Shown here: positions 1 to 7,406 of the stretch, piece after piece
Layout: each line of letters starts with the position of its first letter
How positions within the stretch are numbered: position 1 is the stretch's first letter
Virus record (IMG/VR): IMGVR_UViG_3300034062_001695
Span: 1 to 22,002 of that record
DNA: 22,002 nt
Reading direction: 5' to 3' (one strand)
Origin: a virus
Made by a program: the position numbers and the translations under genes
The notes under the pieces: generated by a model
What the model was told of the DNA's origin: nothing
The model's input: only the letters and a program-made list of their open reading frames with translations
Databases searched by the model: none

Positions 1-1835
1 AGGAAAACAAGGCGAAAGGATATGTGACTTTTGGTGCTGACAACTTGTATCCCGATTTTTTAATTGAGTTATTCAATAAGTCACCCAAGCACAATGCCAT
101 CGTTTCTTCCAAAGCATCGTATGTTGCCGGAGTTGGGACAAAGGTAATCGGACAAAACACCGTTGACATCGCAAAAGCCGAAGCAAAGATTCAAGCGATT
201 AATGCCTACGAAACACTTGCACAAGTTAAAAACAAGATTGCTTATGACCTTGAGTTGTTCAATGGTTATTGCCTTGAGATAATTTGGAACAAAGCGAAGA
301 CGGCAATTGCAGAAATATACCACATTCCTTTCAAGAATATCCGCAAAGGACTTGAAGGCGAGTATGTGTATTGCGAGGATTGGACTGACCGCAAGGCAGA
401 GCAAGTTCACTATCAGCCATTCAACACAACCACAAGAGAATCAAAGTCACTTTATTATTGCCAATTCTACCGACCTGGTCAAGGCGAATATCCTTTGCCG
501 GATTACATCGGTGCGTTGAAGTACATTGAAGTGGACACCGAGATTTCAAATTATTATTTGAATAGCATCAAGAACGGATTCACGGCTCAGACCCATATTC
601 AGCTCTTCAAGGGGCTACCAACTGTAGAAGAAGCTAGGGCAACGCAGAGAAGATTCAAGGAAACCTATCAAGGAACTGACAATGCCGGTGGACTTATCAT
701 CCAATACAACGACCCACAAGAGAAAGAATCAGTCATCAGCAACTTGCAACCGTCTGACTTTGACAAGCAATTTGATTTGTTAAATAAGACCGTACAACAA
801 GAGATATTCGTTGCACACAAGGTGAACTCACCAATGCTCTTTGGAGTGCGTGTGGAAGGTCAATTGGGTGGTCGTAGCGAGATGATTGAAGCGTATGAGA
901 TGTTCCAACAATCGTACATCGAACCCCGTCAACAAAAGATTGATGATACTTTGACATATTTGTTTGAGTTCATCTCTCCAGTTCGCTTAGAAACAATTAA
1001 CAAACCACCAATCGGATTGGATTATCAGGCGTTATTTACTGCCGGTTTGATTTCAAACGAAGAAGCTCGTGCAGAATTAGGACTTCCAGCACTTTCAAAT
1101 GTAAAAGTGCAGTCATCATTGAACGATGCCATCAACGCATTGTCACCTTTGGTTGCAAACAATGTCTTGTCAAATATGACCATCAACGAGAAGCGTCAAT
1201 TGGCTGGACTTGATCCGATAGTTGGCGGTGATTTGTTGGAATCTTCTACAGCACCCGTTGCCTTGTCCAAACAAAATCCGTTTGGCTGGGATGATGAGCG
1301 TGACTTGGCGGTCTTTATGAAGTACGGTGAACCTGCGGAGAACTTTGAACCGATGAAGTTTGACTTCGCATCTGCGATTGAATCAGCCATCTTGAATGTG
1401 TTGAAGGAAAACAAAGGTTTGCAGATAGGTGATATTGTAAACATCACCAAACTTGACCCACAAGTCGTGGTTGATACCATTGCAAAATTGAACGAAGCCA
1501 AGTTGATTAAGGGATACAATCAAGGATTGGAAGTAACCCCAAAAGGATTGGATGAAATTAGTCAGTTACAAACCGAAATTGTAGTTCGTTACAAATATGC
1601 AGTTGCACCAGGAATATCAGGTGGAATGATTATACCCGGTTCTCGTGATTTCTGCCGTCAAATAGACCGATCCAATCGTGTTTATTCTCGTGCGGATATT
1701 GATGCAATGTCGGCACAAACGGGGATTGATGTTTGGAGCAGACGAGGTGGATGGTATCACGACCCAGTGAGAGATGTGAATGTTCCGCAATGCAGACACA
1801 TTTGGCAACAACAATTATTGAGGAGAATTAAGTAA
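1..1835 (+). CDS. Phage portal protein, 5'-truncated, with gpF/gp7-like C-terminal extension
   Basis: Portal proteins form the dodecameric ring at the capsid vertex through which DNA enters and leaves. The frame is open from the left edge (GAA AAC AAG GCG AAA GGA TAT before the GTG at 24), so the gene starts outside the window and that GTG is an internal Val. Counting from it (residue 1): FGADNLYPDFL then NKSPKHNAIVSSKASYVAG is the typical N-terminal block of Bacteroidetes phage portals, and the body to about residue 370 fits the family. Residues ~466-512 look like a winged helix (IGDIVNITKLDP ... VTPKGLDEI). Residues ~538-594 (RDFC, GGW, CRHIW) resemble the C-terminus of Mu gpF/SPP1 gp7 minor head proteins. 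The stop overlaps the next start by one base (TAATG). Portal call is confident; the C-terminal domain calls are by pattern only. Confidence 0.85.
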   Translation, partial: ENKAKGYVTFGADNLYPDFLIELFNKSPKHNAIVSSKASYVAGVGTKVIGQNTVDIAKAEAKIQAINAYETLAQVKNKIAYDLELFNGYCLEIIWNKAKTAIAEIYHIPFKNIRKGLEGEYVYCEDWTDRKAEQVHYQPFNTTTRESKSLYYCQFYRPGQGEYPLPDYIGALKYIEVDTEISNYYLNSIKNGFTAQTHIQLFKGLPTVEEARATQRRFKETYQGTDNAGGLIIQYNDPQEKESVISNLQPSDFDKQFDLLNKTVQQEIFVAHKVNSPMLFGVRVEGQLGGRSEMIEAYEMFQQSYIEPRQQKIDDTLTYLFEFISPVRLETINKPPIGLDYQALFTAGLISNEEARAELGLPALSNVKVQSSLNDAINALSPLVANNVLSNMTINEKRQLAGLDPIVGGDLLESSTAPVALSKQNPFGWDDERDLAVFMKYGEPAENFEPMKFDFASAIESAILNVLKENKGLQIGDIVNITKLDPQVVVDTIAKLNEAKLIKGYNQGLEVTPKGLDEISQLQTEIVVRYKYAVAPGISGGMIIPGSRDFCRQIDRSNRVYSRADIDAMSAQTGIDVWSRRGGWYHDPVRDVNVPQCRHIWQQQLLRRIK

Positions 1836-2401
1836 TGACAAACTTTGTATATTTCATATCAACAACCTATTTGAAAGACAACAGTCCTTTGAATGAGAAT
1901 GTTGACGATAAGTTGCTGAAGTCAGCAATCAAAGAAGCTCAGGAAATCTACATCCGTGATGTCATCGGTTCAGGTATTTACAACGAGTTGCAGACACAAG
2001 CATTCGCAGGAACTCTGACCAACTTGAACACCACCCTTTTGGATTCGTATGTAGCACCTTGTTTGAAGTATTATACTTTGACCGAAGCAATGTTGCCAAT
2101 GACATTCAAGCTGATGAATAAATCGGTTGCATCTCGTGAATCGGACAATGCTCGTGCAGTATCCGTTGAGGAGATGACATTGATTGAAGGCAGATATCGT
2201 GACAAAGCGGAATACTATGCGAATCGTTTGCGTGATTATCTCCGTACAAACACGAATGATTATCCATTGTTCTTGAATCCCGGCAACACGATTGACACCA
2301 TCAGACCGAAATCAACTGCATTCAGCGGAGGAATTTATTTACCACTAAGATATGACGATTGTTTCTTCAACTATGACTTCCCCACCGACGAGAACAAATA
2401 A
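1835..2401 (+). CDS. Head-tail connector/adaptor-like protein (DUF6712-type)
   Basis: 188 aa, starting at ATG inside TAATG of the portal stop, so translation is probably coupled. The protein is mainly helical; a central segment with LDSYVAPCLKYYTLTEAMLP and a later RYRDKAEYYANRLRDYL helix, ending in an aromatic stretch (YDDCFFNYDF), match the conserved small protein that directly follows portal genes in many Bacteroidetes phages. By position and size it is likely a head-completion adaptor that docks under the portal (functionally like HK97 gp6/SPP1 gp15), but I cannot show this fold from sequence alone. No signal peptide or membrane segment. Confidence 0.6.
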   Translation: MTNFVYFISTTYLKDNSPLNENVDDKLLKSAIKEAQEIYIRDVIGSGIYNELQTQAFAGTLTNLNTTLLDSYVAPCLKYYTLTEAMLPMTFKLMNKSVASRESDNARAVSVEEMTLIEGRYRDKAEYYANRLRDYLRTNTNDYPLFLNPGNTIDTIRPKSTAFSGGIYLPLRYDDCFFNYDFPTDENK

Positions 2402-2445
2402 GTGGCAAAAAAACAACGAAGCCAAACTTCTCAAATTCCTAAAAA

Positions 2446-2886
2446 ATGACATTAAACCAAATCATAGCAAAGATTCAGACCGCAGCCGAAAGCCATAAGA
2501 TGGTCGGTCACTTTGGCGTTGGTCAACAATCGAATTTGACGGTTGAAAATGTGGAGTATTATCCGCTTGTTTGGTTGTATCCAGATGGCTTCAATTTGCA
2601 GTCAACTGGAAAGTTGATGACATACAACTTTGCATTGATTGTGATGGATCGTGTGTTTGAATCTGAGAGCAACACAATTGAAGTTCTTTCGGATACTGCA
2701 CAAATTATGTCGGATATTTTTGCTTTGGTAGAAACCAACACGGAATCCGATGGTGACTTTGAATTGAGCATCAACGGAAACGCATCCCCATTCTATGATT
2801 CAAAAACTGATATACTGGCTGGATATGCAATCAACTTCCAAGTTCTCACTCCTTATCTCTCTAATAGTTGCGTTGTACCTGTGTAG
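2446..2886 (+). CDS. Tail terminator/tail completion-like protein
   Basis: 146 aa. N-terminal helix (TLNQIIAKIQTAAESHKMVG), then beta-rich segments (VEYYPLVWLYPDGF; LMTYNFALIVMDRV), a helix (TIEVLSDTAQIMSDIFALVET) and a final strand (AGYAINFQVLTPY). This order and the conserved YPL.W, YNF.LIV.DRV and EVLSDTAQI blocks are familiar from a protein encoded in the neck region of Bacteroidetes siphophages, where it probably caps the tail tube. Start is ATG at 2446; the 44 bases before it hold only a 15-codon GTG frame that I do not call. The 3' end overlaps the next gene in another frame by about 60 bp. Structural role is inferred from pattern and neighbours. Confidence 0.55.
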   Translation: MTLNQIIAKIQTAAESHKMVGHFGVGQQSNLTVENVEYYPLVWLYPDGFNLQSTGKLMTYNFALIVMDRVFESESNTIEVLSDTAQIMSDIFALVETNTESDGDFELSINGNASPFYDSKTDILAGYAINFQVLTPYLSNSCVVPV

Positions 2887-3109
2887 TGTTGTGTGGGCGA
2901 TGTTCAATTTTGAAGAACATCCAAAGCCAAAAACACTATTGAAGGTAGAAATGCACGAAAGAATTGTGGAGAGGGAGAAAATCAAACGAAGCATTCTAAT
3001 CAAATATCTCAATCACTTGGATACAATCTACCTTGATACATTCAAAAGTTCGTCAGAAGGTCTCAAACAAGCAATTGAGTTACATCGTACACTTGACACA
3101 ACTCTATGA
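2825..3109 (+). CDS. Small single-pass membrane protein, unknown
   Basis: About 94 aa from ATG 2825 (an ATG at 2795 would add ten residues; internal starts at GTG 2891 or ATG 2900 would remove the membrane segment). A hydrophobic stretch (KFSLLISLIVALYLCSVVWAMF) close to the N-terminus is a clear transmembrane helix, followed by a charged, probably helical C-terminal part (EMHERIVEREKIKR ... LKQAIELHRTL) ending at an ATGA overlap with the phosphoesterase gene. The membrane segment is encoded where this gene overlaps the end of the upstream structural gene. The topology would suit an inner-membrane spanin- or holin-accessory protein, but there is no diagnostic motif. Start uncertain; function unknown. 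Confidence 0.5.
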   Translation: MQSTSKFSLLISLIVALYLCSVVWAMFNFEEHPKPKTLLKVEMHERIVEREKIKRSILIKYLNHLDTIYLDTFKSSSEGLKQAIELHRTLDTTL

Positions 3110-3942
3110 AGAAAAACAATGTTCTCAAAATTGACAAGCCGTTTGAAGAAACGAAGGTTCTATTGATTAGTGATTTGCATTGGGACAACCCAAAATGTGA
3201 CCGTGTAACTCTAAAACGACATCTTGACTTGGCAGTTGCCGGAAACAATGACATCCTAATAAACGGGGATTTGTTTTGTTTGATGCAAGGTGCGTATGAT
3301 CCACGCAAGAGCAAGTCAGACATCAGACCTGAACACAATGTTGCAAACTACTTTGATGCCATTATTGAAACTGCCGTTGAATGGTTCACGCCCTATGCTC
3401 ACAACATTAAGCTCATCGGATATGGCAACCACGAAACAAACATTCTCAAACGCCAAGAAACCGACATCATTGAACGATTTGTCACTTTGTTAAACTACAA
3501 AACGGGGAGTGATATTCAAGTCGGTGGATATGGTGGATGGATTCGATACACCTTTGAACAATACGGCAAAACTTGTATGTACACAATGAAGTATATGCAC
3601 GGATTCGGTGGTGGTGGTGCGGTCACTCGTGGAACAATTCAGCACAACCGGATGAGTGTGAATGTAGAAAATGCCGATGCTATTTGGATGGGTCATGTTC
3701 ACGAGGACTATGAGCTTACATACACGGTTGAAACCTTGTCAATCAGGGGAACTGTATATTTGCGTGACATCTTGATGATTCGTACATCAGCATACAAAGA
3801 AGAATATGGAGATGGTTCAAAGGGATGGCACATTGAAAGAGGTGCATCGCCAAAGCCAATCGGAGGTCGTTGGTTGGTTATGAATCCAGTTCGTGAAGAA
3901 GACCATCGCAAGGTCATTGCTTACACTCACAAAACAATCTAA
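3106..3942 (+). CDS. Calcineurin-like metallophosphoesterase
   Basis: 278 aa with the full metal-binding series of the family: SDLHWD (D23, H25), NGDL (D55), GNHE (N108, H109), MHGFGG (H165) and GHVH (196-199). These normally bind two metal ions and hydrolyse a phosphodiester or phosphomonoester; the substrate cannot be told from sequence. Start ATG overlaps the previous stop (ATGA). No signal peptide, so cytoplasmic. It sits inside the head/neck cluster rather than with the DNA-metabolism genes; possible roles are nucleic-acid repair/processing or nucleotide turnover. Family call is confident, biological role open. Confidence 0.85.
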   Translation: MKKNNVLKIDKPFEETKVLLISDLHWDNPKCDRVTLKRHLDLAVAGNNDILINGDLFCLMQGAYDPRKSKSDIRPEHNVANYFDAIIETAVEWFTPYAHNIKLIGYGNHETNILKRQETDIIERFVTLLNYKTGSDIQVGGYGGWIRYTFEQYGKTCMYTMKYMHGFGGGGAVTRGTIQHNRMSVNVENADAIWMGHVHEDYELTYTVETLSIRGTVYLRDILMIRTSAYKEEYGDGSKGWHIERGASPKPIGGRWLVMNPVREEDHRKVIAYTHKTI

Positions 3943-3965
3943 GAGTTAAAAAAACGCAAACGGAT

Positions 3966-4223
3966 ATGATCTTAAAGGTTCAAATAGTTCACGAGCAAAA
4001 GAACGACAATTGGATGGGTTTGATTGAAGGAGAATCAGACATTGTTGAAATTGTCGAAGACGGTGCGATTGATTCTGCACAAATTGTTGCAGTGAGTGCT
4101 TATCACGAGTATTGCATCGTTTATATGCTCGGTGGTCACTCGTTTATACTGGAAGAAGAATATGATATATTTGTAAAGAGATGGATAAAATCAACCCACA
4201 ACACTATAAACAAGGACTCGTAG
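3966..4223 (+). CDS. Hypothetical acidic protein
   Basis: 85 aa, not recognised. Begins with a strand-like segment (ILKVQIVHEQ), then an acidic middle (EGESDIVEIVEDGAID), further beta-like segments (IVAVSAYHEYCIVYMLGG) and a C-terminal basic end. Looks like a small all-beta cytoplasmic protein. Its last 43 bases overlap the DUF3310 gene in another frame. ATG start at 3966 lies 23 bp after the phosphoesterase stop, behind an A-rich stretch. Codon composition is like that of its neighbours, so it is probably real. Confidence 0.55.
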   Translation: MILKVQIVHEQKNDNWMGLIEGESDIVEIVEDGAIDSAQIVAVSAYHEYCIVYMLGGHSFILEEEYDIFVKRWIKSTHNTINKDS

Positions 4224-4402
4224 AATGTATTTTGGCTATTGAGTCAGCAATGACCAATGAGCAATTCAAAGGGTATTTGCGAGGCAATGTTTTGAAGTAT
4301 TGTTGGAGGCACGAAAATAAAGGAGGCGTTGAGGATTTGCACAAAGCCAAATGGTATCTTGACAAACTAATCGAAACAACTGAAAAAAATGCTAATTTAT
4401 AG
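4181..4402 (+). CDS. DUF3310 family protein
   Basis: 73 aa matching the DUF3310 (SaV-like) pattern found in many phages: KINPQHYKQG at the N-terminus, then FKGYLRGNVLKYCWRHENK, then GVEDLHKAKWYLDKLI. The family is sometimes annotated as a nucleotide kinase, but I know of no firm biochemical role. Start ATG lies within the end of the previous gene (43-bp overlap) and the stop overlaps the next start by 14 bp, so the three genes are likely co-translated. Family assignment is confident because GN.lKY..R and DL.KAkWYLd.L are both intact. Confidence 0.85.
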   Translation: MDKINPQHYKQGLVECILAIESAMTNEQFKGYLRGNVLKYCWRHENKGGVEDLHKAKWYLDKLIETTEKNANL

Positions 4403-4733
4403 AATGTGGTTCTTGTTGTTTCTCATTCCTTTGACCAGCAATGGACAAGTATTGATTGATACTTGTGTAATCCAAGAAGCCAATCACTATCTTGTGAAAG
4501 GTGCAATTGCGAGAAGGCAAGTCACAGTTCTTCGCAAAATTGTGACATCGGATTCCATCATTATTGATCAGCAAGATTCCATCATCGGTAAGCAAAAGAC
4601 AAACATCGGATACCTGAAGGAAGACAACGATACACTTGTGAAGCGAAATAAAGCCATCTCACGCACTTTGATCAGTTACAAGATGCTGAGTGTAGTTCTA
4701 ACCATTTTAAGCGTTGCAATATGGCTGAAATAG
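4389..4733 (+). CDS. Envelope protein: N-terminal signal, coiled coil, C-terminal membrane helix (spanin-like candidate)
   Basis: 114 aa. Residues 1-19 are a hydrophobic signal-like segment (MWFLLFLIPLTSNGQ from the second Met); residues ~25-90 are polar and heptad-like (QQDSIIGKQKTNIGYLKEDN); residues ~95-113 are a hydrophobic helix ending at LK. This layout, with both ends in or at a membrane and a helical periplasmic rod, resembles unimolecular spanins, which fuse inner and outer membranes at lysis. However, there is no lipobox cysteine at the expected place (the first Cys, in VLIDTC, is too far from the hydrophobic segment). Either ATG 4389 or ATG 4404 may start it. No endolysin or obvious holin is visible nearby, so the lysis role is a guess. 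Confidence 0.5.
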   Translation: MLIYRMWFLLFLIPLTSNGQVLIDTCVIQEANHYLVKGAIARRQVTVLRKIVTSDSIIIDQQDSIIGKQKTNIGYLKEDNDTLVKRNKAISRTLISYKMLSVVLTILSVAIWLK

Positions 4734-5257
4734 ATTTGTCCAAACTACCCGATGCACTTGATACTTATTTAGGTGATGCATCCGAAGGGTCACTCCTTCA
4801 GCAAATTATTATTGATTGGTGGAACAAGAAGGTGATTCCACCGATTTGGGCGAATCTTGATGCCAACGGAACAAACGCATCATCCAAACTCCGACAATCT
4901 TTTGCACCAGGAAACATCACCAAGTCACCCACATCAATCAACACCATTCTTGTGGCTGAGGATTATTGGGAATTTATAGAATACGGAAGGAAGCCAACAC
5001 GAGGTGGGCATATTGAAGGCACTCCGTACTTGTGGCAATCACTTGTTAAGTGGTTAGAGCAAAAAGGATTGAAACCATACGAAGGTCAATCATATGACAC
5101 TTATGCCAAAGCCATTGCAAGAAATATTCACCGAAAGGGAACGAAGGCACAACCATTCTTGGAAAAGGCGTTTACCGAATCAATCCAAATGGAATTGGTC
5201 AACGAGTTGAATGCTCGTTTCGGGGATTTGATATTTAGTGAGGACATAAAAATATAA
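4721..5257 (+). CDS. HK97 gp10-like neck/tail-completion protein
   Basis: 178 aa. The central and C-terminal parts carry the signature of gp10-like head-tail joining proteins: EDYWEFIEYGRKPTRGG, then a P-[YF]-L-W block (GTPYLWQSLVKWLEQKG), and a final IHRKGTKAQPFLEKAF. These proteins sit in the neck or at the top of the tail. ATG lies 13 bases inside the previous gene. This is the last gene before a strong promoter, so it closes the first structural block. Role assigned by family pattern. Confidence 0.7.
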   Translation: MAEIDLSKLPDALDTYLGDASEGSLLQQIIIDWWNKKVIPPIWANLDANGTNASSKLRQSFAPGNITKSPTSINTILVAEDYWEFIEYGRKPTRGGHIEGTPYLWQSLVKWLEQKGLKPYEGQSYDTYAKAIARNIHRKGTKAQPFLEKAFTESIQMELVNELNARFGDLIFSEDIKI

Positions 5258-5273
5258 TTAAAAGTAAAATTTA

Positions 5274-5305
5274 TTTGCATTATTGATTTGTTTATTTTAC
5301 TTTTG
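5274..5305 (+). promoter_or_regulatory. Bacteroidetes-type promoter for the early (recombination) operon
   Basis: TTTG at 5274-5277 and TACTTTTG at 5298-5305 are separated by exactly 20 bp, matching the -33 TTTG / -7 TAnnTTTG pattern of Bacteroidetes primary sigma. Transcription would begin around 5310-5312, just at or before the ATG at 5313, so the HTH message would be nearly leaderless. It lies in the 55-bp gap between the neck gene and the HTH gene. Confidence 0.75.
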
Positions 5306-5312
5306 TGTCGTT

Positions 5313-5498
5313 ATGGATTACGCAAAAGCAATTGAAACAATCAAACTGAAACGAAGACAAGGTCTTTTTCAGATTGTCGCACGGAAGACCGGAGTGTCAC
5401 TTCCAACCGTTCGCAAGTATTTAGTCGATGGGAACATCGTTTCTCCCAAAGCAAAAGCCGTCATTGAGATTGCATTGAGGGAGGTGAACAATGATTGA
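5313..5498 (+). CDS. Small helix-turn-helix DNA-binding protein
   Basis: 61 aa from ATG 5313; the open frame reaches back to a TTG at 5283, but that would place the start upstream of the -7 element, so the ATG is preferred. A helix-turn-helix is visible at about residues 18-45: FQIVARKTGVSLPTVRKYL, where ARKTGVS-PTVRKYL gives the two helices. It is the first gene after a strong promoter, the usual place for a phage early regulator (Cro/repressor-like). Probably binds phage operators; targets unknown. Overlaps the next gene by 8 bp. Confidence 0.7.
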   Translation: MDYAKAIETIKLKRRQGLFQIVARKTGVSLPTVRKYLVDGNIVSPKAKAVIEIALREVNND

Positions 5499-5760
5499 GT
5501 TGGCAATCAACGGATGGATTCTGACTGTGCAAGGTCGGATCACCGAAGAGAAGTATGTCTACACAATTGAGGCGGTTGACAATTGGCTTATCGCAAACCA
5601 CATTGAAGAACTTGGCGATTATGTAAATTCAACCACCAGCGGATTTGGTGATTGTTGTATCAAAGAATTTGACGGCATCAACTCGGAAGCATTCTTCAAT
5701 GCTGAACCAACTAAATTTAAGGTTCTATTTATGATAGGACAAAGAACTAACTTTTTCTAA
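5491..5760 (+). CDS. Hypothetical protein with a canonical Shine-Dalgarno
   Basis: 89 aa, not recognised. Mixed alpha/beta look (ELAINGWILTVQGRI; YTIEAVDNWLIANHI; a Cys pair in GFGDCCIKEF; C-terminal KFKVLFMIGQR). Unlike most genes here it is preceded by a near-perfect ribosome-binding site, GGGAGGTGA, six bases before ATG 5491. It sits between the HTH gene and the ERF gene, so is expressed early. Confidence 0.55.
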   Translation: MIELAINGWILTVQGRITEEKYVYTIEAVDNWLIANHIEELGDYVNSTTSGFGDCCIKEFDGINSEAFFNAEPTKFKVLFMIGQRTNFF

Positions 5761-5772
5761 AAACAAAACTCT

Positions 5773-6312
5773 ATGAATAAAAGCGAATCAATCAAGAACA
5801 TTGCCGGTGCATTGGTAAAATTCCAAGCATCGGTGAGCAAGGTATCAAAGGAAGCAAACAATCCTTTCTTCAAAAAGAAGTATGCCAGTTTAGCGAACAT
5901 ACTGGACACCATTCAAAAGCCATTAAGCGAATGCGGATTGGCAATCACGCAGTTCCCTGATCAAGATGCACTCACCACATTAATCATTCACGCTGAATCA
6001 GGCGAGTGGATGGAATCATCCTATGTGATGCCGGTTGCAAAACAAAACGATCCACAAGCAATGGGTAGTGCAATCACCTATGCTCGGAGATATGCACTCG
6101 GTTCAATCTTGAATCTTAACATTGACGATGACGATGACGGAGAGAAAGCAATGGGAAGGCAGTCAGCACCCAAGAAAGAAGAACTCACCCCAAAGCACAA
6201 GAGTTGGGCAAAGGCAGTTGAACACTTGCAGACAGGTGGACTGATGACCGACATCACCACGAAGTTTGAAGTGAGCGAAACAAATCAGAAACTTTTAATT
6301 GGTGAAAAATGA
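5773..6312 (+). CDS. erf: ERF-family single-strand annealing protein
   Basis: 179 aa. ERF proteins (P22 Erf type) bind single-stranded DNA and anneal homologous strands in phage recombination. Family hallmarks are all present: ALVKFQASVSKVSKEANNPFFKKKYASL near the N-terminus (in pieces NPFFKKKYA, LANILDTI, PLSECGLAITQ), a strand-rich core with LIIHAESGEWM, and the diagnostic QAMGSAITYARRYAL followed by LNIDDDDDGE. The C-terminal tail is short and charged. It overlaps the exonuclease gene by 4 bp, giving the usual exonuclease plus annealing-protein pair. Confident. Confidence 0.93.
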   Translation: MNKSESIKNIAGALVKFQASVSKVSKEANNPFFKKKYASLANILDTIQKPLSECGLAITQFPDQDALTTLIIHAESGEWMESSYVMPVAKQNDPQAMGSAITYARRYALGSILNLNIDDDDDGEKAMGRQSAPKKEELTPKHKSWAKAVEHLQTGGLMTDITTKFEVSETNQKLLIGEK

Positions 6313-6956
6313 AACTTCAACTTCCAACAATTCACACTAATTTGACCGAAGACGATTGGCATCAATTGAGAAGCTCTCGTTTCACGGCATCCGAAATCCA
6401 CAAACTGATGGGTACTCCGAAGAATAAATCGGAGTACCTGTCAGAAACTGCAAAGACATTTATCTTTGAGAAGGCAGCGGAATATCTAACCGGTCAAAAA
6501 GCGGAGATGTATGGTCGTGCTTTGGATTGGGGCAAGGAACACGAGAAAGAAGCATTCCACTATTTCTCTCAGCAGACCGATGAGTTCTTCACTTACTACG
6601 GTGCAGAGACATACACCTTCATCACCTATGGCGAATGGGGTGGGTATTCACCTGATGCACTTGGCACACACCTGGTTGAAATCAAATGTCCTTTCAATAG
6701 CGGAAACCATCTTCAGAACTCATTCATCACCAACAACGAACAACTCAAATCTAAGCGACCCGAATACTATTGGCAAGTTCAAATGGGTATGGTTGCAACG
6801 GAGATGACGGAAGCGTTGTTCTTGTCGTATGATCCACGAATGCCCATTGGCAAGAAGCTCACGCAAACCTTAATCACTTTGGAGGATGACATCCAAGAAA
6901 TGATTGACGAGAAGTTGGCATCGGCTGGAGAACTATTTTTGTCAATCACAAAATAA
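6309..6956 (+). CDS. YqaJ-family viral recombinase/exonuclease (lambda Exo-like)
   Basis: 215 aa. PD-(D/E)XK nuclease of the YqaJ/lambda exonuclease type, which degrades one strand of duplex ends to feed the annealing protein. Seen: an N-terminal WHQLRSSRFTASEIHKLMG (substrate-binding Arg/Ser), GKEHE at 75-79, the catalytic SPDAL (D116) and VEIKCP (E124, K126), and the final YYWQVQMGM at 153-161. Coupled by ATGA overlap to erf. Length is normal for the family. Together with erf it forms a Red-like recombination module. Confidence 0.92.
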   Translation: MKLQLPTIHTNLTEDDWHQLRSSRFTASEIHKLMGTPKNKSEYLSETAKTFIFEKAAEYLTGQKAEMYGRALDWGKEHEKEAFHYFSQQTDEFFTYYGAETYTFITYGEWGGYSPDALGTHLVEIKCPFNSGNHLQNSFITNNEQLKSKRPEYYWQVQMGMVATEMTEALFLSYDPRMPIGKKLTQTLITLEDDIQEMIDEKLASAGELFLSITK

Positions 6957-7027
6957 ATCGTTCATTCACCAAGTCAAAAAAAAATATATTTTCATTTGTG
7001 AAAGTTATTGTGTTGTTTTGAATCACT

Positions 7028-7189
7028 ATGAAACGCTATAAAGTTATTTACCAAGACAATGAAGACAATGATTTGTACTTCATCCAGTTCTATGCTGCAT
7101 CACTTGAACAAGCAAACGCATTCGCTTACGAAAAGATGGCGAGTAAGAATGATGATTCAGTAACTTTCACCATTGAAGAAATTGCATAA
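7028..7189 (+). CDS. Hypothetical 53-aa protein
   Basis: Small ORF from ATG 7028 to TAA 7187-7189. The protein begins MKRYKVIYQDNEDNDLYFIQ and continues with a helix (ASLEQANAFAYEKMA) and a strand (SVTFTIEEIA): a beta-alpha-beta type small domain. Codon choice resembles that of neighbours, it fills the only gap between the exonuclease and the next gene, and its stop is followed two bases later by the next ATG. Function unknown. The 71 bases before it are A/T-rich and hold only a weak -7-like TTGTTTTG at 7013-7020 without a -33 partner at normal spacing. Confidence 0.6.
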   Translation: MKRYKVIYQDNEDNDLYFIQFYAASLEQANAFAYEKMASKNDDSVTFTIEEIA

Positions 7190-7191
7190 CT

Positions 7192-7398
7192 ATGGACTTA
7201 ATATTCTTAATCGTAATCACACCCATCACCATTGCGGTGATGTTTGTGTACTGGAAGCTGAAGCAATACTTCAATGACTTTGACAACTTGCCTGAGGCAT
7301 CACCGTATGAATTTGAACGGGACAACTACATCCCCGAATTTGATACCTACACCAAGACAATCTACAAACACAAATTTTACAAAGGAAAAAGCAAATAA
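7192..7398 (+). CDS. Small N-terminally anchored membrane protein
   Basis: 68 aa. Residues 2-20 (DLIFLIVITPITIAVMFVY) form a transmembrane helix; the rest is soluble, acidic/aromatic and then basic at the very end (HKFYKGKSK), suggesting a cytoplasmic tail. Not recognised. It follows the 53-aa gene by two bases and lies in the run of small early genes; such phage membrane proteins often act on host functions, but nothing here shows that. Confidence 0.6.
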   Translation: MDLIFLIVITPITIAVMFVYWKLKQYFNDFDNLPEASPYEFERDNYIPEFDTYTKTIYKHKFYKGKSK

Positions 7399-7406
7399 AA
7401 AATACT

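Noticed and set aside
24-26. GTG at 24 as the start of the portal gene
   Set aside because: The frame continues open to the left edge with portal-like residues (KAKGYVTFGADNLYP), so the gene is merely cut by the window.
2402-2449. 15-codon GTG frame (AKKQRSQTSQIPKK) between connector and terminator-like genes
   Set aside because: Very short, no ATG; may be a stub of a lost gene, but not supportable as a gene.
5283-5312. TTG start extending the HTH gene upstream
   Set aside because: The added codons overlap the -7 promoter element and encode an unrelated hydrophobic stretch; ATG 5313 is better.
6985-7020. Promoter before the 53-aa gene at 7028
   Set aside because: Only TTGTTTTG at 7013-7020, one mismatch from consensus, with the nearest TTTG 14 bp upstream (6995-6998), too close; not listed as a promoter.
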